This document shows, piece by piece, positions 51,248 to 62,672 of a stretch of DNA of 64,000 nt. The position numbers and the translations under genes are program-made. Every line of letters begins with the position of its first letter. Positions within the stretch are counted from its first letter, which is position 1. The DNA is from Pradoshia sp. D12 (GTDB lineage Bacteria > Bacillota > Bacilli > Bacillales > Pradoshiaceae): the NCBI RefSeq assembly GCF_008935075.1, contig NZ_CP044545.1:3103587-3167586 (forward strand), in the 5' to 3' direction. The notes under the pieces were generated by a model. That model was not told the origin of the DNA, ran no database searches, and was given only the letters and a program-made list of their open reading frames with translations.

Positions 51248-52186
51248 TTAAGCAAGTACAGACATAACGTTTCGAACTGCTTCAGCAGATTGATCCAATG
51301 CTGCTTTTTCTTCATCAAGTAATTCAAGCTCAATTACTTTCTCTATGCCATTTGCCCCCAAAATAGTTGGAACACCTAAGTATATTCCGCTATATCCATA
51401 TTCACCTTCCAAATAGGCTATTGCAGGAATCACTCTCCGCTGATCCTTTAATACAGCTTCTGCCATTTCTACAAGTGAAGCAGCAGGGGCATAATATGCA
51501 CTTCCATTACCAAGAAGACTAACAATTTCTCCGCCGCCTTTTCTCGTCCGTTCGACTATTTGCTCTAGACGTTCCTTTGGCAGAAGAGCTTCTAAAGGAA
51601 TGCCGCCAGCATATGAATATCGAACAAGTGGTACCATATCATCGCCGTGTCCACCCAACACAAAACCTGTTATATCCTTAACTGACAAATTTAATTCCTG
51701 AGCGATAAATGTACGGAATCTAGCCGTATCCAATACACCCGATTGACCGATCACACGATTTTTGGGGAATCCGGTTTCCTTAAATACCGTATAGGTCATT
51801 GCATCAACTGGATTAGTAAGAACAATAATATAACTGTCAGGAGAATATTTTACAATCTCTTTAGCTACTGAGCGCATAATGTTTTGGTTCGTTTGAACTA
51901 GATCATCCCGGCTCATCCCTGGCTTACGCGCAATTCCTGCAGTAATAATAACCAGATCAGAATCCTTTGTATCCTCGTAATTTGATGTTCCAGTAATGGA
52001 TGCATCAAATCCCATTACAGGGCCTGCTTCTGCCATATCTAAAGCTTTGCCCTTTGTGGGATTTTCCAATTGCGGAATATCAACCAACACTACATCCCCA
52101 AGTTCTTTTTGAGCTAAAAGAAACGCGGTCGTTGCTCCTGTAAAACCACTGCCAATGACAGATATTTTTTTTCGGTTAAATACCAT
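51248..52186 (-). CDS. mdh: Malate dehydrogenase
   Basis: Mdh oxidises malate to oxaloacetate with NAD in the TCA cycle. The 312-residue protein (B. subtilis 312) is of the LDH-like type, with [18 protein letters not shown], the acid VDIPQ pocket for NAD, substrate arginines around [17 protein letters not shown] and catalytic His in [11 protein letters not shown]. It follows icd by 61 bp with a hairpin in between that sits next to its GGGGG ribosome binding site. Confidence 0.97.
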   Translation of the reverse strand: MVFNRKKISVIGSGFTGATTAFLLAQKELGDVVLVDIPQLENPTKGKALDMAEAGPVMGFDASITGTSNYEDTKDSDLVIITAGIARKPGMSRDDLVQTNQNIMRSVAKEIVKYSPDSYIIVLTNPVDAMTYTVFKETGFPKNRVIGQSGVLDTARFRTFIAQELNLSVKDITGFVLGGHGDDMVPLVRYSYAGGIPLEALLPKERLEQIVERTRKGGGEIVSLLGNGSAYYAPAASLVEMAEAVLKDQRRVIPAIAYLEGEYGYSGIYLGVPTILGANGIEKVIELELLDEEKAALDQSAEAVRNVMSVLA

Positions 52187-52207
52187 TCGAATTTACCCCC
52201 AGTTTTT

Positions 52208-52240
52208 AAAAGGGGTAACCTTTTTCGAGATTACCCCTTT
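52208..52240 (-). terminator. Hairpin between icd and mdh
   Basis: AAAGGGGTAA and TTACCCCTTTT arms with a 12-nt loop, next to the mdh ribosome binding site. The weak U-run suggests partial termination that sets the icd to mdh ratio. Confidence 0.7.
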
Positions 52241-52249
52241 CGTGAATTA

Positions 52250-53521
52250 TTAATCCATATTTTTTATGAGCTCATCAGCAAATTCAGAACATTTCACTTC
52301 ACTCGCTCCATCCATTAAACGGGCGAAGTCATATGTAACCACTTTTGTTTCTATCGTTTTTTCCATTGATTGTGTAATCAAATTAGCAGCTTCAGTCCAG
52401 CCCAGATGCTCAAGCATCAATACACCTGATAGGATTACTGATGAAGGATTCACCTTATCAAGACCAGCATATTTAGGTGCTGTTCCGTGTGTTGCTTCAA
52501 AAATTGCATGGCCTGTAACATAGTTGATATTGGCACCAGGCGCAATACCTATTCCACCAACCTGTGCTGCAAGAGCGTCAGAGATATAATCTCCATTTAG
52601 ATTCATGGTTGCAACTACATCAAATTCTCTTGGTCTTGTTAAGATTTGCTGCAGGAAGATATCTGCAATGGAATCTTTAACAATAATTTTACCAGCTGCC
52701 TCTGCATCTGCCTGTGCTTTGTTTGCAGCCTCTGTACCTTCTGCTTCTTTAATGCGGTCATACTGTGCCCAAGTGAATACTTGATCACCGAATTCTTCTT
52801 CAGCAACTTCATAACCCCAGTTTTTGAAGGCTCCCTCTGTAAACTTCATGATATTTCCTTTATGAACAAGCGTGAGGGATTTACGTCCTTCTTTAATTAT
52901 ATAATTAAGTGCAGCTCTGACAAGACGTTTTGTGCCTTCTTCAGAAATCGGCTTGATTCCAAGTCCGGAAGTCTCAGGGAAACGGATTTTGGAAACACCC
53001 ATTTCTTCACGCAGGAAGGTTAATAATTTTTTAACGTCATCAGATCCTTTTGCATATTCAATTCCTGCATAAATGTCTTCTGTATTTTCACGGAAGATAA
53101 CCATATCCGTGTCCTGTGGTCTTTTAACCGGTGATGGAACTCCATTAAAATAACGAACCGGGCGCAAGCAAGTATATAAATCAAGTTCTTGGCGCAAAGC
53201 TACATTTAAAGAACGAATACCTCCGCCAACCGGTGTTGTAAGCGGTCCTTTAATCGCGATTAAATATTCTTTAATAACGTCAAGCGTTTCTTTAGGAAGC
53301 CATTCTCCTGTTTGATTAAATGCTTTCTCACCAGCAAGTACTTCTTTCCAAACTATTTCTTTTTCCCCATTGTATGCTTTGTTTACTGCCGCTTCCAACA
53401 CTCTTGATGCAGCTGCCCAAATATCAGGACCTGTTCCATCCCCTTCAATAAATGGTATAATCGCCTGGTTTGGCACTTGCAGTACTCCATCGACAACTGT
53501 GATTTTTTCTCCCATACTCAT
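52250..53521 (-). CDS. icd: Isocitrate dehydrogenase (NADP)
   Basis: Icd converts isocitrate to 2-oxoglutarate with NADP. The 423 residues equal B. subtilis Icd. Visible are [14 protein letters not shown], the substrate Ser loop [36 protein letters not shown], and the catalytic/metal Asp region [15 protein letters not shown] followed by [11 protein letters not shown]. It is the middle gene of citZ-icd-mdh. Confidence 0.97.
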   Translation of the reverse strand: MSMGEKITVVDGVLQVPNQAIIPFIEGDGTGPDIWAAASRVLEAAVNKAYNGEKEIVWKEVLAGEKAFNQTGEWLPKETLDVIKEYLIAIKGPLTTPVGGGIRSLNVALRQELDLYTCLRPVRYFNGVPSPVKRPQDTDMVIFRENTEDIYAGIEYAKGSDDVKKLLTFLREEMGVSKIRFPETSGLGIKPISEEGTKRLVRAALNYIIKEGRKSLTLVHKGNIMKFTEGAFKNWGYEVAEEEFGDQVFTWAQYDRIKEAEGTEAANKAQADAEAAGKIIVKDSIADIFLQQILTRPREFDVVATMNLNGDYISDALAAQVGGIGIAPGANINYVTGHAIFEATHGTAPKYAGLDKVNPSSVILSGVLMLEHLGWTEAANLITQSMEKTIETKVVTYDFARLMDGASEVKCSEFADELIKNMD

Positions 53522-53547
53522 TCAAATCCCCTCCAACATCAATATAC

Positions 53548-53581
53548 AAGGTTAGTGAAACAGTCCGTTTCAGCTAACCTT
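53548..53581 (-). terminator. Hairpin between citZ and icd
   Basis: AAGGTTAG..GAAAC and GTTTC..CTAACCTT arms. There is little U-run on minus, so attenuation or RNA end protection is more likely than full termination. Confidence 0.6.
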
Positions 53582-53670
53582 TTCTCTAAATCTATAAATT
53601 TAAGTATAACTATCCAGAAGTTAATTAACAAATCATCCTACTATTAATTATCAGATAATTTGACCTCTTA

Positions 53671-54786
53671 TTAACGATTATTAACTGGTATATATTTTTG
53701 CATTCCTGGTCCCACATATTCAGCACGCGGGCGAATCAATCGGTTGTTTTCATATTGCTCCAGAATATGGGCAATCCATCCTGACATACGGCTAACCGCA
53801 AAGATAGGTGTAAATAAATCATGATCAATCCCCAGACTGTGGTATACAGAAGCAGAATAAAAATCTACATTTGGAGGAAGTGGTTTTTTTGAAGTAACTA
53901 GCTCTTCAATTTTGGAAGATATTTCATACCACTTCGGTTCACCCGTTAAGTTCGTGAGTCTTTGGGACATTTCACGAAGATGCTTTGCACGTGGATCTCC
54001 TTTTCTGTAGACACGATGTCCAAAGCCCATTATCTTTTCTTTATTTGCTAATTTATTACTTATATAGCTATCAACATTTTCAACAGAGCCTATTTCAGAT
54101 AGCATTTTCATAACTGCTTCATTAGCCCCGCCATGCAATGGTCCCTTTAAGGCACCAATTGCTGCTGTGACACCCGAATAAATATCCGACAATGTAGCTA
54201 CACATACACGCGCAGTAAATGTAGATGCATTTAATTCATGGTCCGCATGTAAAACTAATGCTTTGTTAAATGCCTCAATTTCAATCTGTTCAGGTTCTTT
54301 GCCATTCAGCATATAAAGAAAATTCTGTGCATAGCCAAAATCTTTACGTGGCGCAATAGGTTCTTCGCCTTTACGAATGCGTGAAAAAGCCGTCACAATG
54401 GATAGGATTTTAGCTTGCAAACGTATTGCTTTTCTGAAATTTGCTTCTTCATCCATAATATCGGCTTCCTCATCATATAACCCCAATAAAGATACAGCTG
54501 TTCTTAATGCTCCCATTGGATGAATCGTATCAATCGGATACATTTTGAAATGTTCAATCATTTCATTAGGAAGTCCTGCATTTGCAGCAAGTTGATTCTT
54601 CAAATCTTCCAATTCTAGCTTGTTGGGTAATCTGCGATGCCATAACAAATAAATAACCTCTTCGAAACTTGCGTTTTCAGCCAAATCATCGATATCATAA
54701 CCGACATATGTCAATGTGTCATCGATAATAGAACTGATTGAAGATGATGTAGCCACTACTCCTTCAAGACCCTTTGTAACAGACAT
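53671..54786 (-). CDS. citZ: Citrate synthase
   Basis: CitZ condenses acetyl-CoA and oxaloacetate. The 371-residue protein begins with GLEGVVATSSSISSIIDD as in B. subtilis CitZ. The catalytic His lies in LILHADHELNAS (here LVLHADHELNASTF) and GPLHGGANE, and Asp in VDFYSASVYHSLGI. AGGAG precedes the ATG. Its upstream region carries a cre-like site, consistent with repression by glucose. Confidence 0.97.
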   Translation of the reverse strand: MSVTKGLEGVVATSSSISSIIDDTLTYVGYDIDDLAENASFEEVIYLLWHRRLPNKLELEDLKNQLAANAGLPNEMIEHFKMYPIDTIHPMGALRTAVSLLGLYDEEADIMDEEANFRKAIRLQAKILSIVTAFSRIRKGEEPIAPRKDFGYAQNFLYMLNGKEPEQIEIEAFNKALVLHADHELNASTFTARVCVATLSDIYSGVTAAIGALKGPLHGGANEAVMKMLSEIGSVENVDSYISNKLANKEKIMGFGHRVYRKGDPRAKHLREMSQRLTNLTGEPKWYEISSKIEELVTSKKPLPPNVDFYSASVYHSLGIDHDLFTPIFAVSRMSGWIAHILEQYENNRLIRPRAEYVGPGMQKYIPVNNR

Positions 54787-54913
54787 GGTTTTTCTCTCCT
54801 TTGCTAGAAATCTCCCCTATGTTCCTGATTTTGGTTGACGAATTGGGTTACCGCTTCACTGTAATGTATGTATTGCCTATATGCTTTCATCACATTTATA
54901 TCTCTTACTTGTA

Positions 54914-54927
54914 AGTAAGCGTTATCA
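54914..54927 (-). promoter_or_regulatory. cre-like site upstream of citZ
   Basis: On minus, TGATAACGCTTACT fits the cre consensus at 13 of 14 positions. It lies 127 bp before the citZ ATG, just upstream of a possible -10. CcpA control of citZ is known in B. subtilis. Confidence 0.65.
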
Positions 54928-54985
54928 TAAGAGCGTAAATTTCACCCAGCATCTCCCTCGTTGAACGATTGCTCAGAATAACAAT

Positions 54986-55023
54986 AGATTTCACAAGAAA
55001 TTTTTTACAAATCTGTGAAATCT
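54986..55023. repeat. Inverted repeat AGATTTCACA/TGTGAAATCT
   Basis: Two perfect 10-bp arms are separated by 18 nt of A/T-rich sequence. It may end the ytwI transcript (TATTGTTATT follows on minus) or bind a regulator. Confidence 0.6.
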
Positions 55024-55110
55024 ATGCCCTGTTTTCAATTATAAACAATTATTTAAAATTTGTGAAACAAAAACACCTTATAAAAATCCAAAAGTATTTT
55101 ATCTTAATAA

Positions 55111-55569
55111 TTATCTGAAAAAATCAATAAGCTGCATGGCAAGATATGCAATCCCAGCTCCGATTAATGGACCTACTGCTACCCCATTAAAAAGACCGAC
55201 AGCTAGGATCGTTCCAAAAACGAGTGCCACCGTAATATGAGGATCACTTACCAAAAGCTGCACACCATTCTTCGCAATTAATGCAACGGCTATTCCAGAT
55301 AACATAGCAATCCAGGCATACGGCGATTTCATTGCTTCCGTCAGTTGCTTAAACCCTATATGGCCTGTGGCAATCGGCACTAATACAGCAATGGTAATAA
55401 TCGTAACACCCCAATTAATCCCCTTAGACTGAATATAACTGAACATTTTTCCATCTAAACCGACAATTTTAAATACAAGCAAAAAAAGAACTGCAAATGT
55501 AAGGGAACTGTTTTTCGCAAATATCCCTATCGCCAAAAGAATAACTAAAAATATGTATGGACCATACAT
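55111..55569 (-). CDS. ytwI: DUF441 membrane protein YtwI
   Basis: The 152-residue, four-helix membrane protein has the DUF441 pattern (GLDGKMFSYIQSKGINWGVTIITIAVLVPIATG, then VAVGPLIGAGIAYLAMQL). The function is unknown. It lies between ytvI (divergent here) and citZ as in B. subtilis. AGGAAGGA precedes the ATG. Confidence 0.88.
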   Translation of the reverse strand: MYGPYIFLVILLAIGIFAKNSSLTFAVLFLLVFKIVGLDGKMFSYIQSKGINWGVTIITIAVLVPIATGHIGFKQLTEAMKSPYAWIAMLSGIAVALIAKNGVQLLVSDPHITVALVFGTILAVGLFNGVAVGPLIGAGIAYLAMQLIDFFR

Positions 55570-55718
55570 GATGTTTCATCCTTCCTGTTGAAAATGTATA
55601 TCAAGTATAAAAAGACTGATAATTTCAAAAAATACCACTTGTGGTTAATATATGAACTTTCTTTTAATGACCTTAAAGAATATAATTAAATTCAGAAAGC
55701 CAAATAAAGGAGGCTTAT

Positions 55719-56846
55719 ATGAACCTTGAACACCTTTATAGAGTTTTACGCTTCTTAGTCGTTATTATCGGGATTTATCTATCCGTTTATTTACTGCTTA
55801 TCATAGCTAAATATACATACCCATTTATCATAGGTTTTTCGTTTGCCTACTTGCTTAAACCTTTTGTTACGTTCTTAACGAATAAACTTAAAATACCAAA
55901 AAGTTTATCTGTTATTCTCTCTATGCTTGTTACGGTTGCGCTTATTGCTGGTTTGATTACCTTTCTTGTAGCTGAAATGGTTGCCGGGATAACCTATCTG
56001 TCAGAAGCATTGCCTGAACATTTAAATACGATGGTAGTATATACACAAAATTACATTACAAATCACTTCATCCCATTCTACGAGAAAATCATATCCTTCT
56101 TTAATACTCTTGATACAGGGCAACAGGATACCATTTTGTCAAATATAGAACAGCTAGGGAAAGAAGCTGGTAATACCATTGTGTCGATTCTACAATCGTT
56201 TTTAGCTTTTTTGCCTGTTGTTATTGGCTGGCTTCCAAGTGTAGGAACAGGGGCTATCTTTACTTTACTGGCCACATTTTTTATTGCGAAGGAATGGGAT
56301 AGATTTATTAATTACAGTAAAAAAATGCTACCGAATAAAACCATGTACAATCTTAAGAACGTCATGAAAGAGTTGGAGAAAGCATTATTCGGTTTTATAA
56401 GAGCACAGCTGACGTTAATATCAATAACAGCCTTAATTGTTCTGGTTGGTTTATTAATTCTGCGGGTTGATTATGCCATTACAATCGCCCTTATAATTGG
56501 ATTTGTTGATTTATTGCCCTATCTGGGTACAGGTTTAGTTTTCGTTCCATGGATTATATACGAGTTGATTATCGGCAACTTCGGATTTGCACTTGGTCTT
56601 GGTATTTTATATACGGTAGTGATTGTTCAAAGGCAATTCATGGAACCGAAAATCCTTTCCTCAAGCATCGGTCTGGATCCATTGGCTACTTTAGTTGCTA
56701 TCTTTGTCGGATTTAAGCTAATTGGGTTTTTAGGTTTTATTTTAGGTCCCATTATCTTAGTGATATTGAGTACATTATATAAATTGCATATCCTTCATGA
56801 TTTAAAAGATTATATTATGGGAGTTCAGCCCCCTCCTCCTAAATAA
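55719..56846 (+). CDS. ytvI: AI-2E/PerM family transporter YtvI
   Basis: The 375-residue membrane protein has about seven hydrophobic segments, with two at the N-terminus, a soluble insertion (about 90-155), and the family core LLPYLGTGLVFVPWIIYELI and LSSSIGLDPLATLVAIFVGFKLIGFLGFILGP. Members export small molecules or ions; some are sodium/proton antiporters. It is annotated in sporulating bacilli as YtvI. It is one of few plus-strand genes, with AGGAGG before the ATG and convergent with fxsA. Confidence 0.9.
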   Translation: MNLEHLYRVLRFLVVIIGIYLSVYLLLIIAKYTYPFIIGFSFAYLLKPFVTFLTNKLKIPKSLSVILSMLVTVALIAGLITFLVAEMVAGITYLSEALPEHLNTMVVYTQNYITNHFIPFYEKIISFFNTLDTGQQDTILSNIEQLGKEAGNTIVSILQSFLAFLPVVIGWLPSVGTGAIFTLLATFFIAKEWDRFINYSKKMLPNKTMYNLKNVMKELEKALFGFIRAQLTLISITALIVLVGLLILRVDYAITIALIIGFVDLLPYLGTGLVFVPWIIYELIIGNFGFALGLGILYTVVIVQRQFMEPKILSSSIGLDPLATLVAIFVGFKLIGFLGFILGPIILVILSTLYKLHILHDLKDYIMGVQPPPPK

Positions 56847-56892
56847 AAGGAGGAGGCTGCATCCAACGATTTTTCCATCGTCAGAAGCAGCC
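56832..56892. terminator. Convergent terminator between ytvI and fxsA
   Basis: Two hairpins stand in a row. CCTCCTCCT/AGGAGGAGG (56832-56856) spans the ytvI stop codon. GGCTGC...GCAGCC (about 56855-56892) has an inner ACGAT/ATCGT stem and T's. Together they separate the converging transcripts. Confidence 0.75.
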
Positions 56893-56898
56893 CCTCAT

Positions 56899-57291
56899 TT
56901 ATCGAATAATCGTAATCGTTTTGCGTGATTTACTCATATACTTTGTAAGCAGTGCATAGAGGATTGGCTTAAAGGCTTTCCTTGTAAATGGCATTAGCAG
57001 CAGGAACCCCACTATATCACTGATAAAACCAGGCAGTAATAACAGGAAGCCTCCAATTAGAATACAGATCCCGCTGTATACTTCTTCACCGGGCATAAAT
57101 CCTTTACTCATCTGGTCCTTTGCGCGCTGGATGACCTGCAAGCCTTGTTTCTTGGCCAAGAATACTCCGATGATCCCAGTAAAAAAGATGAGGAAAACCG
57201 TCCAGCCAATACCCAAATAAGAACCCGACACCAACAAAACAATAATTTCAATAATTGGTATCAGAATGAAAAATATGGTTGAGAGCTTCAT
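56899..57291 (-). CDS. fxsA: FxsA family membrane protein
   Basis: The 130-residue protein has membrane segments at about residues 5-20, 25-45 and 70-100 and the FxsA pattern EIIVLLVSGSYLGIGWTVFLIFFTGIIG, then GGFLLLLPGFISDIVGFLLLMP. E. coli FxsA affects F-exclusion of phage T7; the Bacillus role is unknown. It lies next to pyk as in B. subtilis (YtzA). Confidence 0.92.
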   Translation of the reverse strand: MKLSTIFFILIPIIEIIVLLVSGSYLGIGWTVFLIFFTGIIGVFLAKKQGLQVIQRAKDQMSKGFMPGEEVYSGICILIGGFLLLLPGFISDIVGFLLLMPFTRKAFKPILYALLTKYMSKSRKTITIIR

Positions 57292-57360
57292 TAGGAACCT
57301 CCTTATTGCAAAGTGTCTGGCATTTTCCTTTAGTTTAGCATAATTGATAGAAGTGGATAG

Positions 57361-57404
57361 AAAAAAGAGCTGTTTAAATTAGCAAACAGCTAAGCAAACA
57401 GCTC
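57361..57404 (-). terminator. pyk terminator
   Basis: GAGCTGTTT and AAACAGCTC arms enclose a smaller AGCTGTTT repeat, and TTTTTTC follows on minus. It ends pfkA-pyk. Confidence 0.85.
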
Positions 57405-57415
57405 CATCATGTTTA

Positions 57416-59176
57416 TTACAGAATTCCTGTATTACCTTCGTAAATACGGCCGCTTCGGCTATCTACAGTAATAACCTGGTTGTCCTGTAACACTGTTGTA
57501 GCATTTTCAAATCCAACAATAACCGGAATACCCTGGCTTAAACCAACTACTGCAGCATGGCTTGTTAAACCGCCTTCTACAGTTACCAATGCTGCGCATT
57601 TTTCAATCGCTGGCATCATATCTTTGTCCGTTGCATTTGTAACTAAAATACAACCTTCTTTTGCTTTAGCAATCGCTTCTTCAGCGTTGTTAGCAATAAC
57701 TACACGGCCTGAAGCAGACTTTCTTCCAATTCCTTGAGCACTTGCTAAAACAGAACCGATCAAGTGGATTTTCATAATATTAGTTGTGCCTGATTCATTC
57801 ACTGGTACACCCGCTGTGATAATAACCAATTCACCAGGTTTTACTAAGTTTTTCTCAGTTGCTGCTTGAACTGCATTTTCAAGCATATCATCTGTAGTAG
57901 TAGTACTAGTTCCTAGAATTGGATATACACCAGATACCAACGCTAATCTTCTCATCACTCTTTCATCAGATGTGATTGCGATGATAGGTGTTTTAGGACG
58001 GTAACGGGAAATTACACGTGCTGTTGATCCACTTTGTGTCGGTGTAATAATAGCTGAAACATTTAAGTTTAATGCTGTATGTGCTACAGATTGCCCAATT
58101 GCATCAGTTACATTATAATCATGATCTTTACTGCGGGCAGAAAGAATTGCTTTATAATTTAAAGCTGTTTCTGCTTTACTAGCAATGTTGTGCATAGTTT
58201 GAACAGCTTCAACTGGATATTGGCCAGCTGCTGTTTCACCTGAAAGCATGATTGCATCTGTTCCATCAAAAATTGCATTCGCTACGTCACTTGCTTCCGC
58301 ACGAGTTGGACGAGGATTACGTTGCATTGAATCTAACATTTGCGTTGCTGTAATAACCGGTTTACCCACTGTATTGCAGCGTTTAATTAAATCTTTTTGA
58401 ACAAGAGGTACATCTTCGGCAGGAATTTCAACGCCAAGGTCCCCACGCGCAACCATTAAACCATCAGAAACCGCTAAGATCTCTTCAATATTTTCTACAC
58501 CTTCGTGGTTTTCGATTTTCGGGATGATTTGGATATGACCTGCATTATGATTTTCAAGCAATTCTCTGATTTCAAGAACGTCCGCTCCTCTTCTTACAAA
58601 GGAAGCTGCAATGAAATCAACATCTTCTTGAATACCGAATACGATATCTTCCGCATCTTTTTGTGTAATTCCTGGTAATTTGACAGAAACTCCTGGTACG
58701 TTAACACCTTTTTTATTCTTAATCATTCCTGTGTTAAGAACTTTTGTATAGATTTCTTTTTTATCTTTATCTAAACCAGTTACTTCAAGACCAATTAAAC
58801 CATCATCAACAAGGATTCTGGATCCTTCATGAACATCATCGATTAAGCCTTCATAAGTGATTGAGAATTTCTCCGGAGTACCAAGTACTTCAGTCATAGA
58901 AATGGTAACATCTTGACCTGCTACTAATTCGAACCCACCATTTTCCATGTTGTGAGTGCGAATTTCCGGTCCTTTTGTATCAAGTAAAATCCCAACTGTT
59001 TTACCAGTTTCTTCTGCAGCCTGGCGAATAGTTTGAATTCTTGCACGGTGCTCTTCATGGCTACCATGAGAAAAGTTTAGACGGGCAACATTCATTCCTG
59101 CTTCCATTAATGCTTTTAACTTTTCTAATGATTCACTGGCTGGTCCAATTGTACATACGATTTTTGTTTTACGCAC
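57416..59176 (-). CDS. pyk: Pyruvate kinase with C-terminal PEP-utiliser-like domain
   Basis: Pyk makes pyruvate and ATP from PEP. The 586-residue enzyme starts with GTG (GGAGG upstream). It has [27 protein letters not shown], the catalytic Lys/metal segment [26 protein letters not shown], and ATQMLDSM. Residues about 475-586 form an extra domain related to the PEP-utiliser mobile domain ([25 protein letters not shown]), typical of Bacillus pyruvate kinases. It follows pfkA by 29 bp, so the two glycolytic control enzymes share a transcript. Confidence 0.97.
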   Translation of the reverse strand: MRKTKIVCTIGPASESLEKLKALMEAGMNVARLNFSHGSHEEHRARIQTIRQAAEETGKTVGILLDTKGPEIRTHNMENGGFELVAGQDVTISMTEVLGTPEKFSITYEGLIDDVHEGSRILVDDGLIGLEVTGLDKDKKEIYTKVLNTGMIKNKKGVNVPGVSVKLPGITQKDAEDIVFGIQEDVDFIAASFVRRGADVLEIRELLENHNAGHIQIIPKIENHEGVENIEEILAVSDGLMVARGDLGVEIPAEDVPLVQKDLIKRCNTVGKPVITATQMLDSMQRNPRPTRAEASDVANAIFDGTDAIMLSGETAAGQYPVEAVQTMHNIASKAETALNYKAILSARSKDHDYNVTDAIGQSVAHTALNLNVSAIITPTQSGSTARVISRYRPKTPIIAITSDERVMRRLALVSGVYPILGTSTTTTDDMLENAVQAATEKNLVKPGELVIITAGVPVNESGTTNIMKIHLIGSVLASAQGIGRKSASGRVVIANNAEEAIAKAKEGCILVTNATDKDMMPAIEKCAALVTVEGGLTSHAAVVGLSQGIPVIVGFENATTVLQDNQVITVDSRSGRIYEGNTGIL

Positions 59177-59205
59177 GTTGTATCCTCCTATTTACTATTT
59201 CTTAA

Positions 59206-60180
<975 letters not shown>

Positions 60181-60289
60181 TTAGTATTATCTTCATTGAG
60201 TACACATCTGTTTATAGCATCTGTATATAGACAGACAGAAACACAATCACGAAATATAGTTGTTTCCGTTTATTCATAATCGCATCCTT

Positions 60290-60318
60290 ATTCTATGATA
60301 ACAAAATCCTTTCGTAAA
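60290..60318 (-). promoter_or_regulatory. Promoter candidate for pfkA-pyk
   Basis: TTTACG (60318-60313), 17 bp, TAGAAT (60295-60290). This gives a leader of about 118 nt. The -35 is imperfect, which suits an activated promoter. Confidence 0.55.
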
Positions 60319-60343
60319 GCCCTTTGTACCAAGGAATTTTATA

Positions 60344-60357
60344 TGAAAACGCTATCA
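60344..60357 (+). promoter_or_regulatory. Perfect cre upstream of pfkA
   Basis: TGAAAACGCTATCA fits the cre consensus TGWAARCGYTWNCW at all 14 positions. Its centre is about 67 bp upstream of the predicted pfkA start, a position used for CcpA activation. Confidence 0.75.
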
Positions 60358-60430
60358 CATTGAGAGATTCTCATTATTATCAAGGGATTAAAAAAAATTG
60401 TACATCGTGTGTATTTTTCCCTATTGAACA

Positions 60431-60460
60431 AAAAAGAAACGTACATTTTCATGTACGTTT
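60431..60460 (-). terminator. accA terminator
   Basis: AAACGTACAT and ATGTACGTTT arms with a 4-nt loop, then TTTTTTG on minus. The stem includes the last bases of accA. Confidence 0.9.
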
Positions 60461-61436
60461 AATGATTCTTTACAAATTGAGTCGAAAATCCGTACTTGCC
60501 AATATTTTTATATTTTTCATATCTTTTATTGACTAGCTCTTCCTCACTCATATTTTTTAATGTATCAAGCGAATTTTTTAATATTTTATCAATCTCTTCA
60601 GCCTGATCTTTAACCGAGCGATGAGCACCGCCAAGTACTTCAGGAATAATTTGATCTATAATGCCTAACTCTTTTAAATCTGGTGCCGTAATTTTCATGG
60701 ATTCCGCTGCCTTCTTTGCCATGGATGCATCTTTCCAGAGGATGGATGCAGCTCCTTCAGGAGAAATAACTGAGTAAGTTGAATTTTCAAGCATATGAAT
60801 ATGGTCTCCCACACCAAGTGCTAAAGCTCCGCCACTTCCTCCTTCTCCAATTACTATACAAACGATTGGCACCTTTAAACCGGCCATTTCGAATAAATTT
60901 CTAGCAATAGCTTCACTTTGACCTCTTTCTTCTGCCGCTTTACCAGGATAGGCTCCCTTTGTATCAATAAAACAAATAATTGGCCTCCTGAATTTTTCCG
61001 CTTGCTTCATGAGTCGTAAAGCTTTTCTATATCCTTCTGGATGAGGCATGCCAAAATTCCGTCGTATATTATCCTTTGTATCCTTACCTCGCTGATGACC
61101 AATAACAGTCACCGGCATCCCATGATACTTAGCTATGCCGCCCACTATTGCTTCATCATCACCAAAAAGTCGATCCCCATGACATTCAAAGAACGATGTA
61201 AATAAGTGTTCTATGTAATCGCAGGTTGTAGGGCGTAATGAGTGCCGGGCTATTTCAACTCGATCCCAAGGCTTAATATCTAGATACAGCTCTTTTTCCA
61301 ATTGGCCCAAGCGTTCCTCCAGCTTATTAATTTCCTCTGTAAACTCTCCATCAGAGTGTGAAGTCATTTTCTTTAATTCATCTATTTTTTTTTGTAAATC
61401 CTGTATTGGTTTTTCAAATGACAATTCACCCGGCAT
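60459..61436 (-). CDS. accA: Acetyl-CoA carboxylase carboxyltransferase subunit alpha
   Basis: With AccD it transfers the carboxyl group from biotin to acetyl-CoA, giving malonyl-CoA. The 325 residues (B. subtilis 325) show the N-terminal coiled coil, [39 protein letters not shown] and the oxyanion region [15 protein letters not shown]. Its ATG shares one base with the accD stop (TAATG), so the subunits are translationally coupled in equal amounts. Confidence 0.97.
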   Translation of the reverse strand: MPGELSFEKPIQDLQKKIDELKKMTSHSDGEFTEEINKLEERLGQLEKELYLDIKPWDRVEIARHSLRPTTCDYIEHLFTSFFECHGDRLFGDDEAIVGGIAKYHGMPVTVIGHQRGKDTKDNIRRNFGMPHPEGYRKALRLMKQAEKFRRPIICFIDTKGAYPGKAAEERGQSEAIARNLFEMAGLKVPIVCIVIGEGGSGGALALGVGDHIHMLENSTYSVISPEGAASILWKDASMAKKAAESMKITAPDLKELGIIDQIIPEVLGGAHRSVKDQAEEIDKILKNSLDTLKNMSEEELVNKRYEKYKNIGKYGFSTQFVKNH

Positions 61437-62299
61437 TATTTACTCCCCCCTGATGTATGAATATCGATAATTGCAGCCAGTGTATCTTTCATTTTATTTC
61501 TCGGCACTACTGCATCCAGTTGACCATGTTTTAGAAGGAATTCAGCAGTTTGAAAATCTTCCGGTAACTTTTCATGGATTGTTTGCTCGATTATTCGACG
61601 GCCGGCAAATCCAATTAAAGCTTTAGGTTCTGCAAGGTTATAATCTCCGAGAGAAGCAAAACTCGCTGATACCCCACCGGTAGTTGGATGAGTCATAACC
61701 GATATAATCAAACCGCTATGCTCACTGAAACGTTTTAAGGCTGCACTTGTTTTTGCCATTTGCATGAGACTTATAACTCCCTCTTGCATTCTGGCTCCTC
61801 CGGATGCGGTAAATATAATAAAAGGTACCTTTAATTCATCAGCTTTTTCAATGGCCCGGGTTATCTTTTCACCAACTACAGAGCCCATACTGCCCATACG
61901 AAATGTAGAATCCATTACAGCAATCACAGTGGTATGACCACTAATTCGACCTATTCCTGTTACTACAGCTTCATTTTGTTTTGTCTTATTTCGATCTCTA
62001 TCGAGCTTTTCTGTATAATCGGGAAAGTTCAGTGGATTTTCCGATATCATCCCCCGATCGTACTCCTCAAAAGACCCTTTATCCATTAAATTGCTTAAAC
62101 GTTCAACTGCACTCATCGGGTGGTGATAACCACATTTAGGACAAACTTTATCATTTTTTAATATTTCTTTAGAGTATTTAATAGTTTTACAAGACGGACA
62201 TTTCATCATAATTCCTTCAGGCACATCTTGATTTGCTTTATCAGAAGGAATGGTTGCATACTTTTTCTTTTTTGTACGAGAAAACATGTCTTTCAACAA
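61436..62299 (-). CDS. accD: Acetyl-CoA carboxylase carboxyltransferase subunit beta
   Basis: The 287-residue beta subunit has the zinc ribbon [23 protein letters not shown] near residues 34-56, which contacts DNA/mRNA in E. coli, and the carboxyltransferase core [23 protein letters not shown] and [11 protein letters not shown]. It starts with TTG at 62299, reading [13 protein letters not shown] as in B. subtilis MLKDIF, about 10 nt after an AAAGGGG-type site. It heads accD-accA after a 373-bp spacer. Confidence 0.97.
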   Translation of the reverse strand: MLKDMFSRTKKKKYATIPSDKANQDVPEGIMMKCPSCKTIKYSKEILKNDKVCPKCGYHHPMSAVERLSNLMDKGSFEEYDRGMISENPLNFPDYTEKLDRDRNKTKQNEAVVTGIGRISGHTTVIAVMDSTFRMGSMGSVVGEKITRAIEKADELKVPFIIFTASGGARMQEGVISLMQMAKTSAALKRFSEHSGLIISVMTHPTTGGVSASFASLGDYNLAEPKALIGFAGRRIIEQTIHEKLPEDFQTAEFLLKHGQLDAVVPRNKMKDTLAAIIDIHTSGGSK

Positions 62300-62672
62300 A
62301 ACTCTCGATCCCCTTTCGTAATACAGTACATCAATGGTTCATAAATAAACCTTACTGATTTTCTCATCAGCCAGTGATTACTGAAACCACCTTGTCCATT
62401 ATACCTGCCATCCCATCAGATATATACAGACTATGGTAATAGGACAAACTACTTGCACATTATTGAAGTCCTATCTTATCTACATACAAGAAACACATCT
62501 TTGAAAAATCATATCCTTACCGACCAATAGGACAAATCATATGCATCTTCATTAACCCTTATGTCTTAGTAAATCTATAAACCTTAATTGCAAGCAATGG
62601 AAAGTTTATAAAATTGGCCTTATATAGTTTACAAAACGTACCTATATAAGGCCAATATACTACAGATATCTA
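62300..62672. other. Spacer between the GntR gene and accD
   Basis: It holds the GntR terminator (62607-62656), the accD leader and promoter region with a TATAAT near 62400, and AATAGGACAAA (TTGTCCTATT on minus) twice, near 62431 and 62525. Related AGTCCTAT and TTGTCC pieces lie nearby. No coding region is convincing. Confidence 0.6.
62607..62656 (-). terminator. Terminator after the GntR gene
   Basis: ATTGGCCTTATATAG and its perfect 15-bp complement (62613-62627, 62642-62656) with a 14-nt loop, followed by TTTTATAAA on minus. Confidence 0.8.

Larger units (their letters stand above)
54787..55110. other. ytwI-citZ spacer with citZ control region
   Basis: The 324 bp hold a cre-like site (54914-54927), an inverted repeat of TTTCACA/TGTGAAA (54986-55023), and a further TGTGAAA at about 55061. 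No ORF is convincing. A TATAAA near 54900 could be the citZ -10, but its -35 is poor. Confidence 0.6.
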
